Assembly (NCBI GenBank): GCA_016720825.1
Contig: JADKJV010000001.1
Span: 553,106 to 617,105 of the forward strand
Reading direction: 5' to 3'
From: Chitinophagaceae bacterium
GTDB lineage: Bacteria > Bacteroidota > Bacteroidia > Chitinophagales > Chitinophagaceae
Length of the DNA stretch: 64,000 bases
Part shown: piece after piece, positions 9,170 through 16,726 of the stretch
How the letters are laid out: each line of letters opens with the position of its first letter
Position numbering within the stretch: the stretch's first letter is position 1
Notes under the pieces: generated by a model
The model's database searches: none
What the model was told of the DNA's origin: nothing
What the model saw: only the letters and a program-made list of their open reading frames with translations
Position numbers and translations under genes: made by a program

Positions 9170-10288
9170 ATGAATATCAAAGACTGCTTGTGCATTCTCA
9201 TACTGACATGCATTGCAAACAATAATACCAAGGCCCAGAATGTCGGTATCGGCACACCGGCACCAGAAGAAAAATTGCATGTGGTAAATACAGTTGACGC
9301 AGCTGATGGTGCCAGTGGTGCGTTTATCAATATCCAGAACTCTTCCCTCGCAGCACCCAATGGGATTTTAAGCGGGATCCGGTTCCGGCTTGACGGGATA
9401 AGCGCCGGTGTTAATGCCAGGTATAAGGGTGGCATTTTTTTTGAAAGAACCGGAACTTTTGGAACAGGCAAGCTGCACCTGCTTACAAACAGCCTGGCAA
9501 ATAACAATAGTGTCACGACTGCAGATGCAAGAATGACCATTAATACAGACGGTAAAGTCGGCATCAACAATACAAACCCAACACGGGGCCAGCTGGAAAT
9601 AAATTCAGCAAACAATTTGTCCCAATTTATTACCAGTACAGGCAACGGTACTTCAGGTATCACTTTTTCAGTGCCACTGGCGCTATCTCCGACAATTGCT
9701 TTTAATATGTATTACGCCAATGCATTCAGATATATGACTACTGGTTATGGTGCGTACATACAATACAGTCCGAGTTCCGGCACACTGTTTTTCAATACAT
9801 CTCAAACATCCGGCGCCCCGGATGGTGTTGCATTTATGAACGGCAGCTCAGTCATCATTGACAGCAATGGATATATGGGTATCGGAACTACTGTCCCCAA
9901 GGCTAAACTGCACGTGAACAGCAGTATGGTGATTGGCGCAAGTACTACATTACCCGCCACAGGCTACCTGCTGTCTGTGAACGGTAAAATCATTTCAGAA
10001 GAAGTAAGGGTACAACTGGATGCTGACTGGCCGGATTATGTATTTGAAAACTCATACCGGTTAAAACCCCTGTCAGAAGTGGAGCGCTTTATTGTAAATC
10101 ACAAACACCTGCCGGATATCCCTTCTGCAAAAGAAGTAGCCAAAGACGGAATCCTGCTTGGGGATATGCAGAAAAAAATGATGGAAAAAATGGAAGAGCT
10201 CACGCTTTATGTCATACAACTTGATAAAGAAAACCAGCAACTCAGACGGGAGATAGCTGACATTCGCCAGCTGGTTGAAAAAAAATAA
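9170..10288 (+). CDS. Secreted tail-fibre-like GIGT protein
   Basis: 372 residues with start at ATG 9170, chosen because a signal peptide begins there (MNIKDCLCILILTCIAN, mature part QNVGIGTPAPEEKLHV). The body repeats the GKVGINNTNP, YMGIGTTVPKAKLHV themes of phage-tail-like surface proteins. The C-terminal 90 residues carry the widespread Bacteroidota ending WPDYVFENSYRLKPLSEVE, NKHLPDIPSAKEV and GILLGDMQKKMMEKMEELT, followed by a coiled coil. In phage proteins that ending region acts in trimer assembly; here a trimeric surface fibre is a reasonable guess. It is 34 bp ahead of the next gene, likely one operon. Confidence 0.8.
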   Translation: MNIKDCLCILILTCIANNNTKAQNVGIGTPAPEEKLHVVNTVDAADGASGAFINIQNSSLAAPNGILSGIRFRLDGISAGVNARYKGGIFFERTGTFGTGKLHLLTNSLANNNSVTTADARMTINTDGKVGINNTNPTRGQLEINSANNLSQFITSTGNGTSGITFSVPLALSPTIAFNMYYANAFRYMTTGYGAYIQYSPSSGTLFFNTSQTSGAPDGVAFMNGSSVIIDSNGYMGIGTTVPKAKLHVNSSMVIGASTTLPATGYLLSVNGKIISEEVRVQLDADWPDYVFENSYRLKPLSEVERFIVNHKHLPDIPSAKEVAKDGILLGDMQKKMMEKMEELTLYVIQLDKENQQLRREIADIRQLVEKK

Positions 10289-10321
10289 CATCATTATAAA
10301 GCGGTTTTCAAAATCAGGAAT

Positions 10322-13180
10322 ATGAAAAGGTTATTCTTCCCGATACTTTTATTTGCCGGATTGAATTCATTCAGTCAGGTGGAAATCCCACAGGAAGTGG
10401 CCAGGGGCCTGCAGGGAAATAAAAAATTTTCTGCTTATGCCAGCAAAATGATGAACTACATCCAGGGCAAACAATCACAATTTGCGGATGGATCCCCGGA
10501 AAAGAAATATTTTGAAAAGCAGGAAAAATTCCTGGCCCGGCAACTCTGGTACCTGGAAGGCAGGCAGGAGCCCAATGGTGATATCGCCAATTACAGCCAG
10601 AAGAATTATGAAGCCATCCGGCAATATGAAACCGATAATTCCCATCGGATTACAACTACTGCTTATGGGGTATGGAGCGCGATTGGCCCTGTAAATATGA
10701 CCACCAGTGCTAATAGTCAGCATACAGGAATCGGAAGAGTAGACCGTTTTGCATTTCATCCTACCGATCCCAATATCATTTTTGCAGGAACGCCCTGTGG
10801 TGGTATATTCAAGACCATTAACGGAGGTAATACCTGGACTAACCTGAATGCTTATATTCCTTCACTGGGCGTATCAGGCATTGTTGTCAGCTGGGCTAAT
10901 CCGAATATCATATATGCATTAACCGGTGACGGTGACAGCAATCTCGGTGATAATGGTTTTGTGGAAGGCTTCGATTATATCAGACCATCCATCGGTGTAA
11001 TTAAATCAACAGATGGCGGCGTTTCCTGGCAACAAACCGGGAGTTTCGGTATTGACGGATTTTATGTTGGATTTAAACTTGCACAAAACCCGCTTAATGC
11101 CAATATATTGCTGGCCGCAACCAGCAAAGGGCTGTACCGGACAGTCAATGGTGGCTCTACCTGGAATCTCATTTCACCTGACCTCAGTACTTTTTATGAT
11201 ATAGAATGGAAATCAGGCAGCAGCACAGAGGTATTTGCCGCCACAAACGATTCTGTATTTTATTCCAGCGATGCCGGAGCCACTCTTACTCTTATTAATG
11301 ACCGGTTTGATTTCCCCATTGGCAACAGTTCACGTATTGCCATTGCAGTAACCCCGGCCAGTCCGCAATATATATATGTATTCGCAGTCCTGAACTTTGA
11401 AAGTACCGTTGCCAATAAAGGGGTTTACCGCAGTGTGGACGGAGGTGCTAATTTCATCCGCCGAAGCAATAATTCAGCTATGGCAAACGGATCACCTCAA
11501 TACGACCATTGCCTGGCCGTTGCACCAGATAACGCCAATATCGTTGTTGCAGGAACCCTTGATATATGGCGCAGCATCAACGGCGCCTCCGCTTTTACCC
11601 AGACAAACCAGCGAAGTGATGCCACGCAGCCCGACTATGCACACGATGATGTTCATGACGTAGCATATAACCCATTAGATAATACACTGTATGTTGGCAC
11701 AGACGGAGGTGTTTATAAAAGCCTGGACGACGGATTGACTTTCTCTGCAAAATATTTTGGCATGAATGCATCACAGTACTATCATTTTGATGTATCAACG
11801 CTTGATGAGAATTATATGTTCGCAGGCGCCCAGGATAATGGCGGGCATTACCGGCCAGGTCCTATATCTACGTTCGAGGACGTTTTAAAGGGAGATGGAT
11901 TTGATGTACGCTTTTATAATAACTCCATTAACCAGGCTTACGTGTCAGTAAACAAATCCCTGTTAAGATCAGATCCGGGAATGGCAAACTGGACAACTAT
12001 GCCAGTAATTAATTTGTCCTGGTACAAAACAATTGCCATGTCTTATTCCAATAACAATATTGTTCTATCAGGCAGCAACCCGGTTTATCGCACAATGAAC
12101 GGGGGTATCGACTGGTCAGCTCTCCAGGCCAACGGCAGGTGGGCACTGACTGCATCACCCAGTAATGGCAGCCGGTTTTATGCGGCAGGTGGCGCTAACT
12201 GGAATGACATAGTCCCACAGGCCAGTGTCAGGTTAGAAAGAACAGATGACCTGGGAGATAACTGGATTGCATTGCAGGATAATCCGGGACTACCGGATTC
12301 TATTACCAAGATCACCGGAATTGCTTTGGATCCGGCCAGTTCTGCCAGGCTATGGATTACCATCGGCGGCTATGCACCGGGCCAGAAAGTATATTACAGT
12401 AACAACGCCGGAGCCAGCTGGCAAAATCTGTCAGGCACTATACCCAATATCCCCGTCAATTGTATAGCAATAGACGATAACCTGGATGCATATATCGGAA
12501 CAGATATTGGTGTTTTTTTCAAGAGCGCTTTAACCCCTGACTGGCAGCCATTTTATAATAATCTGCCAAAGATCCCTGTCACAGAACTGCATATCCGCAA
12601 CGGAACATTGTATGCATCCACTTTTGGCCGCGGTATCTGGCGAACCGATACACATGGCGGTTGTCCGGCATTACTCAATTTTATTAATGACATATCCGGT
12701 GTCCGGTTCTATGAAGCACTTACCATGACAGCAACCGGTGCAGTGACAGGTGGCCTGGGAACTGAAATCATTTTAAGAGCCCAGAATTACATTGACTTTA
12801 ATGTGGGATTCGTCGCCAACGGCGCCACCGGTGAAAAATTCAGGGCCCTGATCGGCGATTGCAATTCAGGCGGATTCCCTGCATTCAGGAACGGTGAAAT
12901 CAATGCCTGGCTTTCAGCACAGGGCAGAAACAATACTTCCGGCCGGATCACATGTACAGATACGGAAAACGGACCTGAGATTACGATTGACATGCCATTC
13001 GATGGAAAAGCGGGTATCCTGTTATTTGATGAAAAAGACCAGCTAAAAGCAGTGTTGCTGAAAAACAAAATGCTTTTGAAAGGTAAAACCCTTGTCAGGC
13101 TGGAAAAAAATACAGATTTATTGAACTGCAAACTGGTTTTCCTTGCAGACGGGGAGATTGCAGGTGTTATAACCAGATAA
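10322..13180 (+). CDS. Large secreted BNR/sortilin-like beta-propeller protein
   Basis: 952 residues with a signal peptide (MKRLFFPILLFAGLNSFS). Residues of about 130-770 contain at least seven BNR/Asp-box-like motifs, such as STDGGVSW, TVNGGSTW, SSDAGATL, SVDGGANF, SLDDGLTF, TMNGGIDW and SNNAGASW. These fit a VPS10/sortilin-type or sialidase-like propeller. A C-terminal beta domain of about 170 residues follows. No catalytic sialidase Arg triad could be assigned, so enzymatic activity is not claimed. It probably sits on the cell surface and binds glycan or protein. It follows the GIGT protein closely and ends 12 bp before the convergent synthase gene. Confidence 0.8.
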   Translation: MKRLFFPILLFAGLNSFSQVEIPQEVARGLQGNKKFSAYASKMMNYIQGKQSQFADGSPEKKYFEKQEKFLARQLWYLEGRQEPNGDIANYSQKNYEAIRQYETDNSHRITTTAYGVWSAIGPVNMTTSANSQHTGIGRVDRFAFHPTDPNIIFAGTPCGGIFKTINGGNTWTNLNAYIPSLGVSGIVVSWANPNIIYALTGDGDSNLGDNGFVEGFDYIRPSIGVIKSTDGGVSWQQTGSFGIDGFYVGFKLAQNPLNANILLAATSKGLYRTVNGGSTWNLISPDLSTFYDIEWKSGSSTEVFAATNDSVFYSSDAGATLTLINDRFDFPIGNSSRIAIAVTPASPQYIYVFAVLNFESTVANKGVYRSVDGGANFIRRSNNSAMANGSPQYDHCLAVAPDNANIVVAGTLDIWRSINGASAFTQTNQRSDATQPDYAHDDVHDVAYNPLDNTLYVGTDGGVYKSLDDGLTFSAKYFGMNASQYYHFDVSTLDENYMFAGAQDNGGHYRPGPISTFEDVLKGDGFDVRFYNNSINQAYVSVNKSLLRSDPGMANWTTMPVINLSWYKTIAMSYSNNNIVLSGSNPVYRTMNGGIDWSALQANGRWALTASPSNGSRFYAAGGANWNDIVPQASVRLERTDDLGDNWIALQDNPGLPDSITKITGIALDPASSARLWITIGGYAPGQKVYYSNNAGASWQNLSGTIPNIPVNCIAIDDNLDAYIGTDIGVFFKSALTPDWQPFYNNLPKIPVTELHIRNGTLYASTFGRGIWRTDTHGGCPALLNFINDISGVRFYEALTMTATGAVTGGLGTEIILRAQNYIDFNVGFVANGATGEKFRALIGDCNSGGFPAFRNGEINAWLSAQGRNNTSGRITCTDTENGPEITIDMPFDGKAGILLFDEKDQLKAVLLKNKMLLKGKTLVRLEKNTDLLNCKLVFLADGEIAGVITR

Positions 13181-13192
13181 AACCGGAAATTA

Positions 13193-13798
13193 TCATTCCC
13201 AGGGACCCAAACCCTGGCGGGTCATCACCGGTGTATCATCGGTGCAATCAATAATGGTGGAAGGAACCATGCCGCCATTCCCGCCGTCAATTACATAATC
13301 CACTTCATTCCTGAAATTTTCATGCATCACTTCCGGGTCGGTGTAATCTTCCACCATCTCTCCGGGTAATGAGGCACTGAGAATCGGGCGGCCCAGTTCT
13401 GCAATGATGGCCATCGCGATTTTATTATCGGGAATGCGTAAACCAATTGTGTCTTTTTTATTCTGCAGGATCTTGGGCACCATTTTACTCGCAGGCAATA
13501 TAAAAGTGTATGGACCCGGCAGGTGTTCTTTCAGCAACCGGTAAACCGGATTGGCAATCGGCTTGGTATAATCACTGAGGTGGGAAAGGTCACTGCATAC
13601 AAACGACAAATGGGCTTTGCGGGGATCAACCTGCTTCAGCCGGCAGATCTTTTCAATCGCTTTCTGCTGCAGGATGTCACAACCCAATCCATAAACGGTA
13701 TCGGTTGGGTAAATAATGATTCCGCCTTTGAGGAGGGATTCAACCACCTGCTTGATCAGGCGGGGCTGAGGGTCTATCGGATGGATGCGCAGTAACAT
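13193..13798 (-). CDS. L-threonylcarbamoyladenylate synthase (YrdC/YciO type)
   Basis: 201 residues, cytoplasmic. It makes threonylcarbamoyl-AMP from Thr, bicarbonate and ATP for t6A37 of ANN-decoding tRNAs. The YrdC signatures are GGIIIYPTDTVYGLGCD, the KRK-like segment EKICRLKQVDPRKAHLSFVC, LPGPYTFILPA, TIGLRIPDN and PILSASLPG. It ends shortly after the YrdC fold (GMVPSTIIDC), with no C-terminal Sua5 domain, so it is the short form. YciO-like members may differ in activity. It is convergent with the propeller gene and likely transcribed alone. Confidence 0.88.
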   Translation of the reverse strand: MLLRIHPIDPQPRLIKQVVESLLKGGIIIYPTDTVYGLGCDILQQKAIEKICRLKQVDPRKAHLSFVCSDLSHLSDYTKPIANPVYRLLKEHLPGPYTFILPASKMVPKILQNKKDTIGLRIPDNKIAMAIIAELGRPILSASLPGEMVEDYTDPEVMHENFRNEVDYVIDGGNGGMVPSTIIDCTDDTPVMTRQGLGPWE

Positions 13799-13914
13799 AA
13801 AGTATTGATACCCCTAAATTTACGATTTTTATCAAAACCACGGTATCAGCATTTCTTTAACAGGCAATTCGTATTTTCACCCCTGTTTTATACCTAACAA
13901 AACTGCTGTCCCAT

Positions 13915-14800
13915 ATGCTGCTGAAGCCCGTAGATACATTCGACCAGATCGAACCGGAAGTCTTTAAAAGAGACTACTACAAAAAAGATAAACCGGTCGT
14001 AATCCGCCAACTCTCGCACACATGGCCCGCCTATACCAAATGGAACTGGGATTATTTTAAGCAGCTCGTGGGTGAAAAACGCGTACCACTTTACAACAAT
14101 GTAAAGAGTGATGCCTACACCCCCATCAACACAGCCGACGATTACAAGACTTTTGGTGAATATATAGACATGATCCGGTCAGGTCCTGCTGCCTGGCGTA
14201 TCTTTTTATTCAACATATTTGATCACGCACCACAACTGATTAAAGATTTTACCTGGCCTGAACACCTCATGAAAGGCTATGTAAAAAAATACCCCATGCT
14301 TTTCACCGGCGGTGAAGGTGCTATTACCCACATGCATTTTGATATTGATATCTCACATATCATCCACAGCCAGTTTGCCGGCCGCAAAAGAGTACTGCTC
14401 TTCCCCTTTTCTGAAAAAAGATAAACTCTACCGCAAACCCTTCGAAGTACTAAGCCTCGCCGATTTTTCCCGTTATTACGAAGCAGGCAGCAAAGTTGAT
14501 TACGAAAAATTCCCCGCTCTCAAACTCGCTGAAGGCTATGACGTGATCCTCGAACCCGGCGACACACTATTCATGCCCTCCGGCTACTGGCACCACATGG
14601 AATACCTCGACAGCGGCTTCGCGATGAGCCTCCGCGCCATGCGACCCACACTGGGCGGTAAACTGAAAGGTGTCTGGAATATTTTCGGGATGCGGACGAT
14701 TGATACGGTGATGAAAAAGACTATGCCGAAATGGTGGTACCACCGAAAAGAAAAAAGGGTTTACAAAAATGCGGAGCGGGCGATGGGGGTAACACGGTGA
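13915..14800 (+). CDS. Cupin-like JmjC-domain Fe(II)/2-oxoglutarate oxygenase, frameshifted
   Basis: About 294 residues after removal of one base. The first frame runs MLLKPVDTFDQIEPEVF to LLFPFSEK and stops at 14424. The second continues KDKLYRKPFEVLSL to the end at 14800. The AAAAAA run at 14414-14419 needs one A less to give SEKDKLYRK. Motifs are those of FIH/Cupin_8 proteins: KPVVIRQ near the start, THMHFDID (HxD iron ligands) with a following GRKRVLLFP, and EPGDTLFMPSGYWHHME carrying the distal His. Such enzymes hydroxylate proteins or tRNA-related substrates; the target here is unknown. Downstream lies a spread family A repeat. Confidence 0.8.
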
Positions 14801-14815
14801 GTTTTTAAATACAAA

Positions 14816-15041
14816 ACCACAAAGTTTCACCAAGGTATCCTGACTTTAACTCGCAAAGCTAAAGGGATTCGAAAATGCATATTATCCGAAATCTCCGGTA
14901 AGGACACTATGGCCCGCTTTCAGCGGCCGAACCCTAACGTCCAGTTACTATCCTAAGCTTGTATTATGTATTTCTTTGTGACCCTTGTATAAACTTAGTG
15001 CCCCTTGTGGTAAAATGTATTCACTCACAAAGGGCACTTTA
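14816..15041. repeat. Spread family A fold-back with nested CACTATGG module
   Basis: ACCACAAAG at 14816 has its partner CTTGTGGTA near 15004-15012, with TTTCTTTGTG words before it. A nested module at 14900-14937 (CACTATGG, CCGC..GCGG, CGAACCCTAA) recurs in opposite orientation at 32064-32100 in another element. Confidence 0.6.
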
Positions 15042-15063
15042 TATAGTTCTAGTTAAAACTCTC

Positions 15064-16092
15064 TTAACTAATCGTCCAGATTTCACTTCCCTTCAGCAAT
15101 TTATCCAGGTCAGCCGGCTTCTTCGCCTTGGCTTCCTCAATCTGTGCCGCCATCATATCCTCATAGCAGGGACGTGAAGTTTCATAGAACACACCAAACG
15201 GGCGGGGCAGGTGACCTTCCATATGCACGTCATCAAAAATACGCACCAGGATCTGCGCCTTGTACATATCATGTTCGTCATGTATCCAGCAATCATCTGC
15301 ACTGAATCCTTCACCGATGGTTACCACTTTAGGCGTGAAGCCATCAAGACGGATGCCTTTATCTTTATTTGCACCAAACAACAGCGGTTGCCCTTTTTCC
15401 AGGAACAATGTTTCCTGTGCTTTGGTACCTTTCTCTGTATAAATTTCAAATGCACCATCATTAAAGATGTTGCAGTTCTGGTAGATCTCAAGGAAAGACG
15501 CGCCTTTATGTGCGTTGGCACGCTGCAACATGCTTTGCAGGTGTTTGGGGTCGCGGTCCATACTGCGTGCTACAAAAGTTGCATCAGCACCTAAAGCCAG
15601 CGCCAGCGGGTTAAACGGATGGTCAATACTTCCCATCGGACTGCTCTTCGTTACTTTATGCGCTTCTGATGTGGGAGAATATTGCCCTTTCGTCAAACCA
15701 TAAATCTGGTTGTTGAACAGCAGCACATTCACATCAAAATTTCGGCGCAACAGGTGAATCGTATGGTTACCACCAATACTGAGGCCATCACCATCACCGG
15801 TAACAATCCAAACACTCAGTTCAGGACGGCTGGCTTTTAAACCAGAAGCCACAGCAGTGGCGCGGCCGTGGATCGAGTGCATCCCGTACGTGTTCATATA
15901 ATATGGGAAACGGCTGCTGCAGCCGATACCGGAAATGATCACAATATTTTCACGGGGGATACCCAGTGTGGGCATCACTTTCTGCACCTGGGCCAGGATG
16001 GAATAGTCGCCGCAACCGGGGCACCAGCGTACTTCCTGGTCGGTAGCGAAATCCTTGGAGGTTAATACAGGGGCTGTTGTTACTTCACTCAT
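15064..16092 (-). CDS. korB: 2-oxoacid:ferredoxin oxidoreductase beta subunit (2-oxoglutarate type)
   Basis: 342 residues, cytoplasmic. It forms, with an alpha subunit, the enzyme oxidising 2-oxoglutarate (or another 2-oxoacid) to the acyl-CoA while reducing ferredoxin. Seen: WCPGCGDYSIL and GIGCSSR cysteines for the iron-sulfur cluster, and the thiamine diphosphate motif GDGDGLSIGGNH followed by FNNQIYGLTKGQ. Typical length for KorB. The alpha subunit usually precedes it directly but is not next to it here; the gene has its own well-formed promoter at 16111-16141. Substrate specificity cannot be fixed from the beta subunit alone. Confidence 0.88.
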   Translation of the reverse strand: MSEVTTAPVLTSKDFATDQEVRWCPGCGDYSILAQVQKVMPTLGIPRENIVIISGIGCSSRFPYYMNTYGMHSIHGRATAVASGLKASRPELSVWIVTGDGDGLSIGGNHTIHLLRRNFDVNVLLFNNQIYGLTKGQYSPTSEAHKVTKSSPMGSIDHPFNPLALALGADATFVARSMDRDPKHLQSMLQRANAHKGASFLEIYQNCNIFNDGAFEIYTEKGTKAQETLFLEKGQPLLFGANKDKGIRLDGFTPKVVTIGEGFSADDCWIHDEHDMYKAQILVRIFDDVHMEGHLPRPFGVFYETSRPCYEDMMAAQIEEAKAKKPADLDKLLKGSEIWTIS

Positions 16093-16110
16093 ACTTTAAT
16101 CAATTGACGG

Positions 16111-16141
16111 CAAATTTAGTGATTATAGGCGGGTAGACAAA
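16111..16141 (-). promoter_or_regulatory. Bacteroidota-type promoter for korB
   Basis: On the minus strand TTTG (16138-16141) is followed by exactly 19 nt and then TAAATTTG (16111-16118), matching TTTG-N19-TAnnTTTG. The korB start lies 18 nt beyond the -7 box. Confidence 0.7.
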
Positions 16142-16200
16142 GGGGCACTTTAACGATCCTGTCAGGGAAACGGGTGATTTTTGTCAATTTACCAGGCATT

Positions 16201-16296
16201 TAGTCGTTAGTCGCTGGTCTTTAGTCGTTAGTCAATACAGTAACCAACCCGGTTAACGGACCTGACTAAAGACTAGAGACTAACGACTAATGACTA
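16201..16296. repeat. ACTAACG/GACTAAAG-word inverted repeat (family B)
   Basis: Left arm 16201-16233 consists of TAGTCGTTAGTC and TAGTCTTTAGTC-like words; the right arm 16263-16296 holds their reverse complement (GACTAAAGACTA, GACTAACGACTAA). The right arm runs into the carboxymuconolactone decarboxylase gene and encodes its last residues and TAG stop. Confidence 0.8.
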
Positions 16297-16627
16297 ACTC
16301 CTCCCAATACTCCGCCCCCCGCCTCGTATGCGGTATCACAATCGTTCCGCCCACAATATTGGCCACGGCAAAAATTTCATATACTTCTTCTGTGGACAGT
16401 CCCAGTTCATGGCATTTCCCGAGGTGGTATTTGATGCAGTCGTCACAACGGAGTACCATACTGGCTACCAGACCCAGCATTTCCTTGGTTTTCACATCCA
16501 GTGCGCCGGCGGCATAGGTGTTTGTATCGAGGTTCCAGAGGCGTTTCATCACCAGGTTGTCTTTGGAAAGAATGACCTCATTCATTCGTGTCCGGTATTC
16601 ATTAAAATCCTGTACCATTGAACTCAT
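16280..16627 (-). CDS. Carboxymuconolactone decarboxylase/AhpD-like protein
   Basis: 115 residues, cytoplasmic. The CMD fold is indicated by LDVKTKEMLGLVASMVLRCDDCIKYHL with the redox CxxC-x3-H motif (CDDCIKYH), as in AhpD-like alkylhydroperoxidases. The following helix LGLSTEEVYEIFAVANIVGG is also typical. Such proteins reduce peroxides with thiol cofactors, although many CMD members are uncharacterised. The last five residues (LVISR) and the TAG stop are supplied by the family B repeat, so the original C-terminus was altered. The gene stands between korB and a divergent peptidase. Confidence 0.82.
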   Translation of the reverse strand: MSSMVQDFNEYRTRMNEVILSKDNLVMKRLWNLDTNTYAAGALDVKTKEMLGLVASMVLRCDDCIKYHLGKCHELGLSTEEVYEIFAVANIVGGTIVIPHTRRGAEYWEELVISR

Positions 16628-16726
16628 ATTGATTATTTTTTTCCAAAGTTATCAGCTAAAACCGTTTATCATTTACCATTCCGGGAATCAGCCCATATTT
16701 GTACATTAACAGTGAAATCACCACAC

